This document shows, in pieces, positions 17,294 through 26,241 of a stretch of DNA of 64,000 nucleotides. The notes beneath the pieces are model-generated. The model was not told where the DNA came from, did not search any database, and saw only the letters and a program-made list of their open reading frames with translations. The position numbers were made by a program, and so were the translations under genes. Each line of letters starts with the position of its first letter. The first letter of the stretch is position 1. The stretch comes from CAZMMV01 sp964567475 (GTDB lineage Bacteria > Bacillota > Clostridia > Tissierellales > Tissierellaceae), in assembly GCA_964567475.1 (NCBI GenBank), contig CAZMMV010000001.1, positions 1-64,000 of the forward strand, written 5' to 3'.

Positions 17294-18082
17294 CTATTTT
17301 ATATTGAACTTAACTATTATCCCTGGATCAAGTACTCTAAAAGTAAAAGATTCAGATATAAAAAATCTTACTTTTTTAATATCATGGGCCTGATAGCCTA
17401 TTGAATAATCTCTACCTACAGTAAGTTCTAAATCATCATGATTATATGGTAATAAATAAGCTCCATTAACTACATGACTCAATAAAATTTCTCCACCTAT
17501 TAATTTCTTTATTTTTTCATCAAATGGATATCCAGTATCTACTGATAATATTCTCTTATAAGCTTCCTTATTTACCACTAAAGTATAAGGTCCTTCTGCA
17601 TAAGCTTCTTTTAACCTAATTACAGCCTCTGTTATGGACTCCATTATTTCTTTCGCTCCACTTCCTAGTGATATGACTTGCCCTTGTCTAGATCCTTCTA
17701 TACCTTTTATACTGGCATTCTCTAGTCCATTATAAATAGCATTGTCTTCAAATAAGGCAACTTCCTTTACAGCCTCTTCTAAAGGTCCATAATCTACATT
17801 TTTTGAACCTCTAGCAATATTATCTAGTTCCCATCTATCTATTTCAAATTCTCTTCTTATTTCTGTTAAAGGTAAAACTTCATAATTGCTATATAAAACA
17901 TTACCTTCTTCTTCTACATGAGATAATCTACCTTCTGTAATTACATTATAATCTAATCCCTTTGGTCCATTTACTTTAACTACTTTTCTAGCAGTTAAAT
18001 AAGATTTTAATACTTCTCCAGCTCTCTCATCTATTTCTTCCCAAACTTTATCTGATATAGGTGCTAAATCTCTATATATCAT
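17294..18082 (-). CDS. family 1 encapsulin shell protein
   Basis: A 262-aa HK97-fold nanocompartment shell protein. The length and N-terminal helix (RDLAPISDKVWEEIDERA), which forms the cargo-docking groove, fit. So do the E-loop region with REFEIDRWELDNIARG, the A-domain (GSRQGQVISLG, YTLVVNKEAYKRIL) and the end FRVLDPGIIVKFN of family 1 (linocin-like) encapsulins. It self-assembles into a small icosahedral shell; the T=1 form of 60 copies is usual for this size, though T number cannot be read from sequence. It lies 15 nt after the encapsulated ferritin gene whose C-terminal tag it should bind. Together they form an iron-storage or iron-detoxification compartment. Confidence 0.95.
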   Translation of the reverse strand: MIYRDLAPISDKVWEEIDERAGEVLKSYLTARKVVKVNGPKGLDYNVITEGRLSHVEEEGNVLYSNYEVLPLTEIRREFEIDRWELDNIARGSKNVDYGPLEEAVKEVALFEDNAIYNGLENASIKGIEGSRQGQVISLGSGAKEIMESITEAVIRLKEAYAEGPYTLVVNKEAYKRILSVDTGYPFDEKIKKLIGGEILLSHVVNGAYLLPYNHDDLELTVGRDYSIGYQAHDIKKVRFFISESFTFRVLDPGIIVKFNIK

Positions 18083-18097
18083 TTATACATCTCTCCT

Positions 18098-18445
18098 TTA
18101 TTTTAAATCTCCAATATTTAATCCTTTACTGGATTCTTCTGTTTCTCCGGCCATTGCTTCTTCCTCTAACTCAGTTATATTGCCTTCTTTAAATAAATAG
18201 GTTCTAAGTTCTTCATCCCACGCTCCCATATTTCTCCTTAACCATTCTAAAGTCATAGCAGCATGTTCTATTTCTTCATCTCTATTATGTGCCATTATAG
18301 CTTTAAGTTCATCATCGTTTGAAGCTACAACTCTTTGATTATACCAATCAACTGCTTCAACTTCCTCTTTTAAACTATTTAAAGCCCTTACGATGTCTTG
18401 TGATTTTTCATCTAACTTTTCTACTGGTTCATGATATTGTGACAT
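18098..18445 (-). CDS. encapsulated ferritin-like protein (EncFtn) with targeting peptide
   Basis: A 115-aa two-helix ferritin-like cargo protein. Conserved EVEAVDWYNQRV and HNRDEEIEHAAMTLEWLRR supply the ferroxidase ligands; by alignment with Rhodospirillum EncFtn (Glu32, Glu62, His65) these are Glu28, Glu58 and His61. The C-terminal tail after an acidic linker ends KGLNIGDLK, which matches encapsulin-loading peptides of the LxIGxLK type. The start is the ATG at 18445: the upstream in-frame ATG at 18460 precedes and includes the GGGAGGA ribosome binding site. It is the first gene of a two-gene operon with encapsulin. It oxidises Fe(II) for mineral storage inside the shell. Confidence 0.95.
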   Translation of the reverse strand: MSQYHEPVEKLDEKSQDIVRALNSLKEEVEAVDWYNQRVVASNDDELKAIMAHNRDEEIEHAAMTLEWLRRNMGAWDEELRTYLFKEGNITELEEEAMAGETEESSKGLNIGDLK

Positions 18446-18585
18446 TTCTATTCCTCCCATTATTTAATATATCTCTGTTATATGAATTTTACCCTTTTCT
18501 TTTTTAATTAAACAAAGCTAAACACATTGTAGCTCTAATAATATCCAAACTTAGTATTTATTCTTTGAAGTATAAAATGCTTTCA

Positions 18586-19194
18586 TCATTGATTTTCTCT
18601 TATTCCCTCTATTAGTTGATTCATTTGCGGGTATTGAAGCATACCAGGAACTCCACCTAATAAGATTCCTTCTTTATCTATAAAGTAAGAAGTGGGAAAT
18701 GCACTTACTAAATAATCCATGGCAATATCTCCTTTAGTATCTAGAAGTACTTCAAAGTCATAGCCGCCATTTTCTATATAATCTTTTACTTTATCTCTTC
18801 TTTCTCTCACATTTACTGCTAATATAACTAAATCTTCATTTTCCTCTTGTAACTTGTTCATATCTGGCATTTCTTCTACGCAAAATTTACAAGTAGTAGC
18901 CCAGAAATTCAACATAACTATCTTACCCCTATATTCTTCCAAAGATACTTCTTCCCCATCTAAATTTTCAAGGGTAAAATTGGGTGCCAATTTTCCAACT
19001 TCTATACTATATGAATTTTCTACTATAGGACCTTGGGTGGACTCTTCTCCCCCTTCTTCTTCTGCATTGTTTTCAATAACTGTATTTTCATCTTCATTTA
19101 ATTTATCCTCTTCCTCTTTATTACTACATCCTCCTAGCATTAAGCTACTAGCAAAAGCTAAGCATAGCATTACAATTATCAATCTTTTTTTCAT
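18586..19194 (-). CDS. TlpA/ResA-like thiol-disulfide oxidoreductase lipoprotein
   Basis: A 202-aa exported lipoprotein. Its type II signal peptide has lipobox LMLGGC (lipidated Cys23) and is followed by a Glu-rich linker (about 25-60) and a thioredoxin-fold domain with redox motif CKFC in ATTCKFCVEEMP. The cis-Pro region is FPTSYFID. It reduces or transfers disulfides outside the membrane. The start is ATG at 19194, with AGGAGG 6 nt upstream; the longer frame runs into the ccdA stop region. It follows ccdA by 13 nt, so CcdA is the likely electron donor. The pair probably maintains extracytoplasmic protein thiols; cytochrome c maturation genes are not present nearby. Confidence 0.9.
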   Translation of the reverse strand: MKKRLIIVMLCLAFASSLMLGGCSNKEEEDKLNEDENTVIENNAEEEGGEESTQGPIVENSYSIEVGKLAPNFTLENLDGEEVSLEEYRGKIVMLNFWATTCKFCVEEMPDMNKLQEENEDLVILAVNVRERRDKVKDYIENGGYDFEVLLDTKGDIAMDYLVSAFPTSYFIDKEGILLGGVPGMLQYPQMNQLIEGIRENQ

Positions 19195-19207
19195 TTTCTC
19201 CCTCCTA

Positions 19208-19903
19208 TTATAGTAAGCCACTTATATACCTCATCTTATCGAAAAATACTAATAGTCCAAAGATTATCATCAGCCATCCACCAATTGTTGGAACATATTT
19301 CATAAACCTTTCTCCTTTATTCATTAGTTTAGTAAATATACCTATAAATAATGCTGTCAATATAAAAGGTATTGCCATTCCTATTGAATAAATTAACAAC
19401 AAAAAACTTCCTTTTAAAACTGTATCTGAATTACCTGCAAAAACTAATATAGATGCTAATACAGGTCCAAAACACGGAGTCCAACCCGCTGCAAAAGCCA
19501 TTCCCATCAAAGTAGAACTAAAGGAATTAGTAATTTTTTTTGGTGCTTTCATCTTTTTTTCTATATTTAAAAAATTAAGTTTTAAAATACCTGCCATATT
19601 TAATCCAAAAAATATAATCAATACTCCACTAATTTTTGAAAAAACTCCTTTATTTCTTATAAAAATTCTACCAATTAAACTTGCTGATGTTCCCATTATC
19701 ATAAATACAATTGTAAATCCTAAAACAAAAGCAAATGTCCTTTTTAAAGCTAGTACTCTTCTTTCTTCAAGTTCACTCTCCATACTAACTCCTGTTATAT
19801 ACATTATATATACAGGAATCATAGGTAATATACATGGTGAAAAAAAAGATAAAAACCCAAATCCAAAAGCCATGGGAAGAGAAACATCAAATAATTCTAG
19901 CAT
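19208..19903 (-). CDS. ccdA: CcdA/DsbD-type membrane thiol-electron transporter
   Basis: A 231-aa, six-helix membrane protein. The paired redox cysteines are in FFSPCILPMIPVYI (helix 1) and GWTPCFGPVLASI (helix 4), the signature of CcdA. It passes electrons from cytoplasmic thioredoxin across the membrane to an extracytoplasmic thioredoxin-like protein, here the adjacent TlpA-like lipoprotein. The start follows AGGGGG. The operon order is ccdA then tlpA. Confidence 0.93.
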   Translation of the reverse strand: MLELFDVSLPMAFGFGFLSFFSPCILPMIPVYIMYITGVSMESELEERRVLALKRTFAFVLGFTIVFMIMGTSASLIGRIFIRNKGVFSKISGVLIIFFGLNMAGILKLNFLNIEKKMKAPKKITNSFSSTLMGMAFAAGWTPCFGPVLASILVFAGNSDTVLKGSFLLLIYSIGMAIPFILTALFIGIFTKLMNKGERFMKYVPTIGGWLMIIFGLLVFFDKMRYISGLL

Positions 19904-20205
19904 TTTATAACCCCCTATCTCTAATAAAGTAAATCTCTATTATTTTAATTTATACTTATATTACCACATAATTCCGAAAAAATTGTAAATATCACAAGTT
20001 TATAATTTTTTTAAAGCTGATTAAATTTAAATATTAAAATTACTATATCACTTTTAAGTCAATAAATTAATATAATAAATAAGTTTAATACTATTATAAG
20101 TATAAAATAGGCCAGATACTTAAGTATCTGGCCCATTATCTATAAAAACAAGGATTTATTTAAATAAAACTTAAATCAAATCTCAAAATTAATCATCTAT
20201 AATTA
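19904..20205. other. intergenic region upstream of ccdA
   Basis: 302 bp with no gene seen. The left part is AT-rich leader and promoter region of ccdA; the right part holds the terminator of the CsxC-like gene at 20110-20133. Confidence 0.6.
20110..20133 (-). terminator. terminator-like palindrome after the first CsxC-like gene
   Basis: A perfect 12-bp-arm palindrome GGCCAGATACTT/AAGTATCTGGCC lies 73 nt after the stop on the minus strand and is followed by TATTTTAT. Confidence 0.65.
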
Positions 20206-21003
20206 TTATGTTATATCATTTGAAGGTACAACAACTGCTTGTTCTTGTAACAATTTCAACCTAAGTTGTATAACCATTTTTTCTTCAATTTCTGTGAAAA
20301 GTCCTTCTTCAAATGGAAGATTAGTATTATCTGGTCTTGCACGATTTATATATTCGTCAAATTCAATAATTCTACTAGCAATTAGTTCACAGAATGGTAG
20401 CTTATTGAAATATTCCTCAGTTGTTTGATTAAACTCTGAGAAATCTGATGACATTAACTTATCTTTTTCAGCAAAGTTTTCTCTTGGTAAATCTTGTTCT
20501 TTAAGATATTCAAATTCATTTCTAATAGCGTTATTTATTGGCGCTGGTTCTCTAAAGAAATTAACAGGTGTTGTAAATTCAAATGGAACATCTACAGTAC
20601 AGTGGTGAATTTCTCCACATACACCATCAAGATTTGAACAGCTTTCTGTAGAATAATCAATATTCTTACGAACAAATCCTTTAACAAATAACATATTAGT
20701 AGGCTGTAAAAGCATACATTGAGTTATCTTTAACTTTTTCTTAATATCTTTAATTTCAAGAGCCGGTTCTGGTAAATCAATTGTTGCACTAACAAAAAAC
20801 CTAACCGCTAATTCAGCTAATGTTACAGGAAGTGTTGCTACTACTCCGTCTGTAACTCCAGTTGGTGTTATTGGTTCATTTATACGATCACCTAAATTTC
20901 TACTATCAATATCTACACAATTCTCTTGTAAAGGGTCTACTGGGCATAGATTTTGAGATACTTGAACATCACTAACCTCAGTATTTTTAACCTGTTTACT
21001 CAT
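20206..21003 (-). CDS. CsxC-like spore surface (exosporium/coat) protein
   Basis: About 265 aa. Conserved blocks, in order: PTGVTDGVVATLPVTLAEL, LPEPALEIKDIKKKLKITQC, LFVKGFVRKNIDYST, CTVDVPFEFTTPV, FNQTTEEYFNKLPFCELI, and a C-terminal EEKMVIQLRLKLLQEQ. This pattern matches my recollection of the clostridial CsxC-like exosporium family. The KGFVRKNIDY block also resembles SPOCS-type coat/morphogenetic domains. Six or so cysteines could crosslink the layer. The start is the ATG at 21003 (AAGGAGG, 8 nt spacer); the ATG two codons earlier is too close to the ribosome binding site. A very good sigma-K-like promoter lies upstream (21064-21089), consistent with mother-cell expression. A paralogue follows upstream in the same orientation. 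Confidence 0.72.
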   Translation of the reverse strand: MSKQVKNTEVSDVQVSQNLCPVDPLQENCVDIDSRNLGDRINEPITPTGVTDGVVATLPVTLAELAVRFFVSATIDLPEPALEIKDIKKKLKITQCMLLQPTNMLFVKGFVRKNIDYSTESCSNLDGVCGEIHHCTVDVPFEFTTPVNFFREPAPINNAIRNEFEYLKEQDLPRENFAEKDKLMSSDFSEFNQTTEEYFNKLPFCELIASRIIEFDEYINRARPDNTNLPFEEGLFTEIEEKMVIQLRLKLLQEQAVVVPSNDIT

Positions 21004-21063
21004 ATTCATTTCCTCCTTTTAGGATGTTTTTGTTATCAGACCTTTAATATCTTGTCCTACTTA

Positions 21064-21089
21064 TAAGATATGCACCTTGTCCAAATTGT
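21064..21089 (-). promoter_or_regulatory. sigma-K-type sporulation promoter candidate
   Basis: The minus strand reads -10 CATATCTTA (21064-21072, a full match to CATAnnnTA) with AC (21088-21089) 15 bp upstream. It sits about 60 bp before the CsxC-like start, as expected for a late mother-cell gene. Confidence 0.6.
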
Positions 21090-21118
21090 GTTACAATAGC
21101 CTACTATTTATATTTACA

Positions 21119-22251
21119 TCAGATTTCATTAACACCCTTGCTAGCTGGAAGGATTACAATTGGTTGATTTTGTAAAATCTCTATTCTAAGCTCTATAACC
21201 ATACTTTCTTGAATTTGAATAGGATTTTCTTTGGAATCTTTAACTTTTATATATTCATCAAATTCAATAATTTTACTTGAAAGTAGTTTACAATAAGGCC
21301 TTTCATTATAAAACTGCTGATTTATTTGATTAAATCCAGATGATTCTCTAGATATTATTTCACAATCTTCACTGGAGCTACTTTGACTTGATTTTGATTT
21401 ATTGTATTGCAATATTTCCCTAGTATTTGTAGCAATATCTAATGGTTCTGTAAAGAAAGTAATTGGTGTACTGCACTCAAAGGGAATATCTATTGCATAA
21501 TGATCCTTTCTTCCACATATAGCTTTAGAATTAGAATGATTTATTGTAGAATATTCTATACTCTTATTTATAAATCCTTTGAGATATAAAATATTGGTAG
21601 GTTGTAAAAGAGTAGATCCTGTTAATCTTAGTTTCTTTTTTATATCTTTAATTTCAAAAGCCGACTTTGGTAAATCAATAGTTGAAGTAACATTCAATGG
21701 AACTACTAATTGAGCTAATACCACAGGTACTTTTGCTATAACACCATCTGTAATCCCAGTGGGTATTTCAGGAGTATTGGGACAAATATCTAGGGTTTGA
21801 CTCTTAACCACAGTGAAAGGTGAAGAATCTATCAAAATATCTTCATCTCTATCNNNNNNNNNNNNNNNNNNNNNNNNNNNNNNNNNNNNNNNNNNNNNNN
21901 NNNNNNNNNNNNNNNNNNNNNNNNNNNNNNNNNNNNNNNNNNNNNNNNNNNNNGACTCTTAACCACAGTGAAAGGTGAAGAATCTATCAAAATATCTTCA
22001 TCTCTATCATCAAGGTATTCCATATTAACTTTAGTATTATTATTTTTATCAGCAATATCTCCTTTTTTATTATTATCAGAAATTTCTAGATCCTCTTTTT
22101 CTAGGTCTTCTTTATAAGGAATGTCAATAGTCTCTTCAACTATCTCTTCAGCAGCTACTTCTGAATTATCATTAGAAGATATTATATCATCATATTCCCC
22201 ATTATAAAAAAACTGTATAGAGCTGATATTAGTAAATCCCATATATTTCAT
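21119..22251 (-). CDS. second CsxC-like spore surface protein, split by a false assembly gap
   Basis: As given, the gene is interrupted by 100 N (21854-21953). The 55 bases on each side of the gap are identical (21799-21853 and 21954-22008). Collapsing the 155 redundant bases restores one frame of 325 codons; 155 is not a multiple of three, which explains why the two halves appear in different frames. The protein has an extra acidic N-terminal region of about 85 residues (Glu/Asp/Asn rich) before the family core that starts near PTGITDGVIAKVPVVLAQL and ends VIELRIEILQNQ. The core aligns block by block with the neighbour at 20206-21003, so this is a diverged tandem duplicate. Ribosome binding site AGGAGG, 11-nt spacer. 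The likely location is the exosporium or outer coat. Confidence 0.7.
21799..22008. other. assembly gap flanked by identical 55-bp ends
   Basis: N's at 21854-21953 sit between two exact copies of the same 55-bp sequence (21799-21853, 21954-22008). The overlap length equals that of the other gap in this window, pointing to one assembler overlap setting. Merging the copies heals the reading frame. Confidence 0.92.
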
Positions 22252-22393
22252 TTAATAATTATCCTCCTTTCGGATTGATTAACTTGTACTTTTATAAGTA
22301 TATTATCCCTGGTATATAATATTCTAACTAGCTAATTAAGTGATGATATTCTTATTCTATAACAATAGATATTTGAAAATTATTTATCCATAA

Positions 22394-22426
22394 AAAAAGC
22401 ATATCTAAAAATTAGATATGCTTTTT
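22394..22426 (-). terminator. terminator of dsdA
   Basis: A perfect 15-bp stem AAAAAGCATATCTAA (22394-22408) pairs with 22412-22426 across a 3-nt loop, followed on the minus strand by a T run. Confidence 0.85.
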
Positions 22427-22466
22427 ATGATTTTAAATTTAATTTTAAATTATTTTCCTCCAAGAA

Positions 22467-23714
22467 CTATTTTGTTAAAAACTCTTTCCTTGATTCTTTC
22501 GGTACTAAACTTCCTCCTGTACCCCAACACATATGAGTAATATTTTCATCCTTATATTTAGATGAAGTAAAAATAGGTCCTGAGAATCCTGCAAGGGCAG
22601 AAGGTTCTAAAAATATATCCTCTTCTTCATATAGAGACTGTAAAAAGCTATATAATTTTTCATCCTTAATTGTAAATACTCCTGTTAAAAGTTTTTCCAT
22701 GATTTTTCCCACAAATGATGAAGGCCTACCTACTGCTAAACCATCAGCTGCAGTTTTATTATCTAAGCCTATATCTAGCACTGAAATCTTATCATGTTTT
22801 CCACTTGCTAGCCCCAATAACATAGCAGGGGAATGAGTCGGTTCAGCAAAAAAACATTTTACATTATCTCCATACATTAATTTAAGACCATAAGCCACAC
22901 CGCCAGGGCCTCCACCTACTCCACAGGGTAAGTAAACAAATAAAGGATGTTCTTTATCTACTCTAATCTTCATATCTTGTAATTGTTTTTTAACCCTAAT
23001 ACCTCCAACTGTATACCCTAAAAACAAATCTCTAGAATTTTCATCATCTATGAAGTGACTCTTTGGATCACTATCAGATAATCTTCTTCCTTCTTCAACT
23101 GCCTTGGAATAATCTGATGAATATTCTACAACCTTTGCCCCTTTTTCCCTAAGCATGTCTTTCTTCCATTGTTTTGCATCTGAAGACATATGGACTATTA
23201 CATTAAACCCTAGCTTAGCACTGATTATTCCAATACTAAGGCCTAGATTGCCAGTACTACCTACTTGAATAGTATATTTGGAAAAAAACTCCCTAATTTC
23301 TTTATTATCAAGTTTACTATAATCATCATCTATATATATTAATTTTTCTTTTAAAGCCAATTCCTCTGCGTGTTTTAAAACTTCATAAATACCACCACGT
23401 GCTTTTATAGAGCCAGCAATAGCAAGCAAGTCATCTCTTTTCAATATAATATTTCCGTAAATCTTAGTATCAAAATCTTTCTCCATTCTATACTTCATAT
23501 TATTTATCTTATTAATAGGAGACTCAATTATACCATTTTCTACCTCTGGAAATACCTTTTCTAAATAAGGTGCAAATCTTTTAAGTCGAGCCTCTGCATC
23601 TAAAACTTCTTCCATTATTATAGGTAAACTATCTTTAATATTTTCAAATTCAGTATACTTTGGGTTATACCATATTGTTTCTTTTAAAGATTTTAATTCA
23701 TTAATTATTTCCAT
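22467..23714 (-). CDS. dsdA: D-serine ammonia-lyase (D-serine dehydratase)
   Basis: A 415-aa fold-type II PLP enzyme (E. coli DsdA 442 aa). The Schiff-base lysine lies in [13 protein letters not shown] (about residue 108). The phosphate-binding loops are [10 protein letters not shown] and [15 protein letters not shown]. It deaminates D-serine to pyruvate and ammonia, both detoxifying D-serine and supplying pyruvate and nitrogen. No dsdC or dsdX homologue is adjacent; the neighbours are a TetR/MATE operon and spore-surface genes. The start follows AGGTGATATATAA. Confidence 0.9.
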   Translation of the reverse strand: MEIINELKSLKETIWYNPKYTEFENIKDSLPIIMEEVLDAEARLKRFAPYLEKVFPEVENGIIESPINKINNMKYRMEKDFDTKIYGNIILKRDDLLAIAGSIKARGGIYEVLKHAEELALKEKLIYIDDDYSKLDNKEIREFFSKYTIQVGSTGNLGLSIGIISAKLGFNVIVHMSSDAKQWKKDMLREKGAKVVEYSSDYSKAVEEGRRLSDSDPKSHFIDDENSRDLFLGYTVGGIRVKKQLQDMKIRVDKEHPLFVYLPCGVGGGPGGVAYGLKLMYGDNVKCFFAEPTHSPAMLLGLASGKHDKISVLDIGLDNKTAADGLAVGRPSSFVGKIMEKLLTGVFTIKDEKLYSFLQSLYEEEDIFLEPSALAGFSGPIFTSSKYKDENITHMCWGTGGSLVPKESRKEFLTK

Positions 23715-23740
23715 TTATATATCACCTATCCTTATAAATA

Positions 23741-23772
23741 AATATGCTATACCATTTATAGTATAGCATATT
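23741..23772 (-). terminator. terminator of the MATE-TetR operon
   Basis: A 12-bp stem AATATGCTATAC/GTATAGCATATT with an 8-nt loop lies after the TetR stop on the minus strand. Confidence 0.65.
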
Positions 23773-23825
23773 TGTTTCCATTTGAGGCTAAGAATATAAG
23801 CCTTTGCTTATTTCAAATCCTTTTC

Positions 23826-24386
23826 CTATTCAAAAAATCCCACTATTCCACTATATATATACTCTATATTACTTGTCTTATCTTCTGGATAATAATCAAT
23901 TAGCATAGTTATGTTTATAAGTAAAGTATATACTATCTTATCCAGTATATTTTCATCATCTTTGAACTGTTTTTTTATCTTGATACTTTTAAATATTTCT
24001 TTGATATTATTCTTTATCTTTCTTTCAATATTTTCCATAGATTTATTACCTTTTAATTCTTTTTCTTTTCTAACCTGAATCCCCATACATCTTCTATCTA
24101 AAATTTCTTCATAAATAAGTGTTAAAGAAGACTTCAATTTTATTTTCCCATCTATATTCTTACTTAATATCTCATCTAGTTTCTCAAATGTATCATTCCA
24201 ACTATTTTCTAATACAGAAATATATAATTCATTTTTATTAGAAAAATAATTATATAGTGTCCCCACAGCTATATCTGCCCTATTTGAAATTTCTTTCATA
24301 TTTACATGTTCATAGCCTTTTTCATAAAATAATTCTTTTGCTGATAGAAATATTTTATCTTCTATATTAAATATTAGCTTTGGCAT
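23826..24386 (-). CDS. TetR/AcrR-family repressor
   Basis: A 186-aa regulator. The N-terminal TetR helix-turn-helix (AKELFYEKGYEHVNMKEISNRADIAVGTLYNYFSNK) gives the canonical ..VGTLYNYF.. recognition helix end. The C-terminal ligand domain is helical and not diagnostic. The gene overlaps the 3' end of the upstream MATE transporter gene by 13 nt, so the two are co-transcribed. Two copies of an ATGAA-N6-TTCA(T) dyad lie over the MATE promoter start site and are the likely operators, giving autoregulated efflux induced by the transporter's substrate. Confidence 0.88.
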   Translation of the reverse strand: MPKLIFNIEDKIFLSAKELFYEKGYEHVNMKEISNRADIAVGTLYNYFSNKNELYISVLENSWNDTFEKLDEILSKNIDGKIKLKSSLTLIYEEILDRRCMGIQVRKEKELKGNKSMENIERKIKNNIKEIFKSIKIKKQFKDDENILDKIVYTLLINITMLIDYYPEDKTSNIEYIYSGIVGFFE

Positions 24387-25828
24387 TTTATTTCTCTTAG
24401 CCTTTCTATACTTTTCTTCTCTTCAATAGATATTTCTTTTTTAATTGCATATGCAAATACACCTGTTAAAACAATAGAAAGCATATCTGCTATCGGCTGT
24501 GCTGACATAATACCTGCTAAGCCTGCTGGCATTTTATATGGGAACAAATTTATTATAAATGATAATTGACCACTATAAGCTTCAAATATTCTAGGGAAAA
24601 ATACAAGTAAAGGAATAAAGAAAACTCCCTGTCTCACTACTGCTAAAGTTGCTGCTTGTTTTCCCTTGCCAAAACTTTGAAATAATCCTGTGTTTATCAT
24701 CATATAGCCTATCAAAGGCAAAAATATATTATATGCTAATAAGTTATTTACTCCGTATTCAATTACCTTTTGATCCTTTGAAAATACCTTCATAAATGAC
24801 TCTGGGAAAAGTATCAATATTAGAGCTGCTAAAAATCCAAAAGACATAAGCCATTTAATTGATATACTTAATCCTTCACGAACTCTTTTATAATTCCTTG
24901 CACCATAATTATATGCTGCAAATGGTTGAAATCCTTGATTGTATCCCATCATTACAAACAATGGTAACATGGTTATTTTAAGTGTAATTCCTATTGCCGC
25001 AAGTGCATCTTCTCCATAAGATGATGCTGCAACATTTTGTATGCTAAATGCCATACTAGATAAAAACTGCATAAAAAATACAGGTAATCCAATTTTAAAT
25101 ATCTCTTTATATATATAGCTTTCCCTACTTATATTCGCTTTACTCATATTAACATATGAGTCCTTTGCTAAAAAATACTTTAAAAGATATATTGTAGAAA
25201 CCACCTGACCTAGCACAGTTGCTATAGCAGCTCCTTGAAGTCCTAATTTAAATTTAAATATAAATATTGGATCAAATATTATATTTAAAATCGCACCTAT
25301 TATTAATGCATTCATACTATATTTTGCATTTCCTTCTGCTCTCACTATATTATTTAAAGTCATATTTATTACTGTAAATATACTTCCACCTATTATCCAA
25401 GTTGAATAGCTTTTCCCTGGCAATAGTACTGACTCTGTAGCTCCCATTAACTTTAGTATAGGCTCCAAAAACAATAAAACAAATACTGTTACAATTATAG
25501 CTATTATAATTGCTAAAAACAGTGCTGTAGATGCTGTCTTATCAGCCTTTTCTTTCTCTCCTGCACCTAAACTTCTAGAAATATATGATGCTGATCCAAC
25601 ACCTACCATTTGTCCCATTGCTGAAACAATCATAAATAATGGAAATGCTACTGATACTGCTCCCATAGCAGCTGTATCATTTAACATGCCCACAAATAAT
25701 GTATCTACAAAATTATAAATAGCATTTATTATTGTTGCTACTATAGTTGGAATTGCCAATGTTAAAAGTGCCTTTTTAATCGGCCCCTCTGCCATTAAAC
25801 TAGTTCTACTTTTTGCTTCACTACTCAT
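24374..25828 (-). CDS. MATE-family efflux transporter
   Basis: A 484-aa membrane protein with twelve hydrophobic segments in two MatE repeats (about 20-230 and 245-455). The opening is typical (GPIKKALLTLAIPTIVATIINAIYNFVDTLFVG) and the second repeat has IGLPVFFMQFLSSMAF. It exports cationic drugs or metabolites using Na+ or H+ gradients; substrate unknown. It is the first gene of an operon with a TetR regulator behind a near-consensus sigma-A promoter. The start follows AGGAGATGATTAA. Confidence 0.9.
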   Translation of the reverse strand: MSSEAKSRTSLMAEGPIKKALLTLAIPTIVATIINAIYNFVDTLFVGMLNDTAAMGAVSVAFPLFMIVSAMGQMVGVGSASYISRSLGAGEKEKADKTASTALFLAIIIAIIVTVFVLLFLEPILKLMGATESVLLPGKSYSTWIIGGSIFTVINMTLNNIVRAEGNAKYSMNALIIGAILNIIFDPIFIFKFKLGLQGAAIATVLGQVVSTIYLLKYFLAKDSYVNMSKANISRESYIYKEIFKIGLPVFFMQFLSSMAFSIQNVAASSYGEDALAAIGITLKITMLPLFVMMGYNQGFQPFAAYNYGARNYKRVREGLSISIKWLMSFGFLAALILILFPESFMKVFSKDQKVIEYGVNNLLAYNIFLPLIGYMMINTGLFQSFGKGKQAATLAVVRQGVFFIPLLVFFPRIFEAYSGQLSFIINLFPYKMPAGLAGIMSAQPIADMLSIVLTGVFAYAIKKEISIEEKKSIERLREIKCQS

Positions 25829-25851
25829 TTAATCATCTCCTAATATATATA

Positions 25852-25913
25852 ATGAACCCGCATTCATATAATGAACACTTATTCAGTATATTGGTAAAAG
25901 TAACTATTGTCAA
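25852..25913 (-). promoter_or_regulatory. MATE promoter with two tandem TetR-type operators
   Basis: On the minus strand TTGACA (25908-25913), 17-bp spacer, TATACT (25885-25890). Two dyads with 19-bp periodicity, ATGAA-N6-TTCAG (25871-25886) and ATGAA-N6-TTCAT (25852-25867), cover the -10 edge, the start site and the early transcript. This is classic repressor geometry for the TetR protein encoded in the same operon. Confidence 0.7.
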
Positions 25914-25929
25914 CCCTTTTTACATATAC

Positions 25930-25971
25930 AAAATAAATGAACATGGTATGCATACCACGTTCATTTATTTT
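25930..25971. repeat. 42-bp near-perfect palindrome
   Basis: Arms 25930-25950 and 25951-25971 match at 20 of 21 positions (mismatch 25943/25958). The outer part contains ATGAAC..GTTCAT, related to the TetR operator half-sites nearby. It lies just upstream of the MATE -35 and is not positioned as a terminator of any gene. Confidence 0.8.
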
Positions 25972-26241
25972 GTAATTATTTAGTATATATAATGTAAATT
26001 ATTCGTAATAATAATTTTCTTGTGATTCCAAGTGCAGACTTGTTATTCCGAGTTATATTGATTATATTTATAATTCTATCACATTTTATAAGCTAATAAA
26101 TAATATAAGAAATATTTATCTATTAGTTATAAAACTCACTAAATAATGTTATAATGATGTATAAATAATAAACATAACTATTATGCGACATAAATACCTT
26201 ACAAAATAGATTTTAAAATAAAAAAAAGGTGGGAAATAAAT

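Larger units (their letters stand above)
25829..26241. other. divergent intergenic region between MATE and AIM24 genes
   Basis: 413 bp without a gene. It holds the MATE promoter and paired TetR-type operators (25852-25913), a 42-bp near-perfect palindrome (25930-25971), and AT-rich leader of the AIM24 gene with a possible -10 (TATAAT, 26149-26154). Confidence 0.6.

Noticed and set aside
21119..21835. Independent 238-codon CsxC-like gene starting at 21835
   Set aside because: The apparent start lies in the duplicated 55-bp flank of a false gap. The collapsed sequence gives one longer gene.
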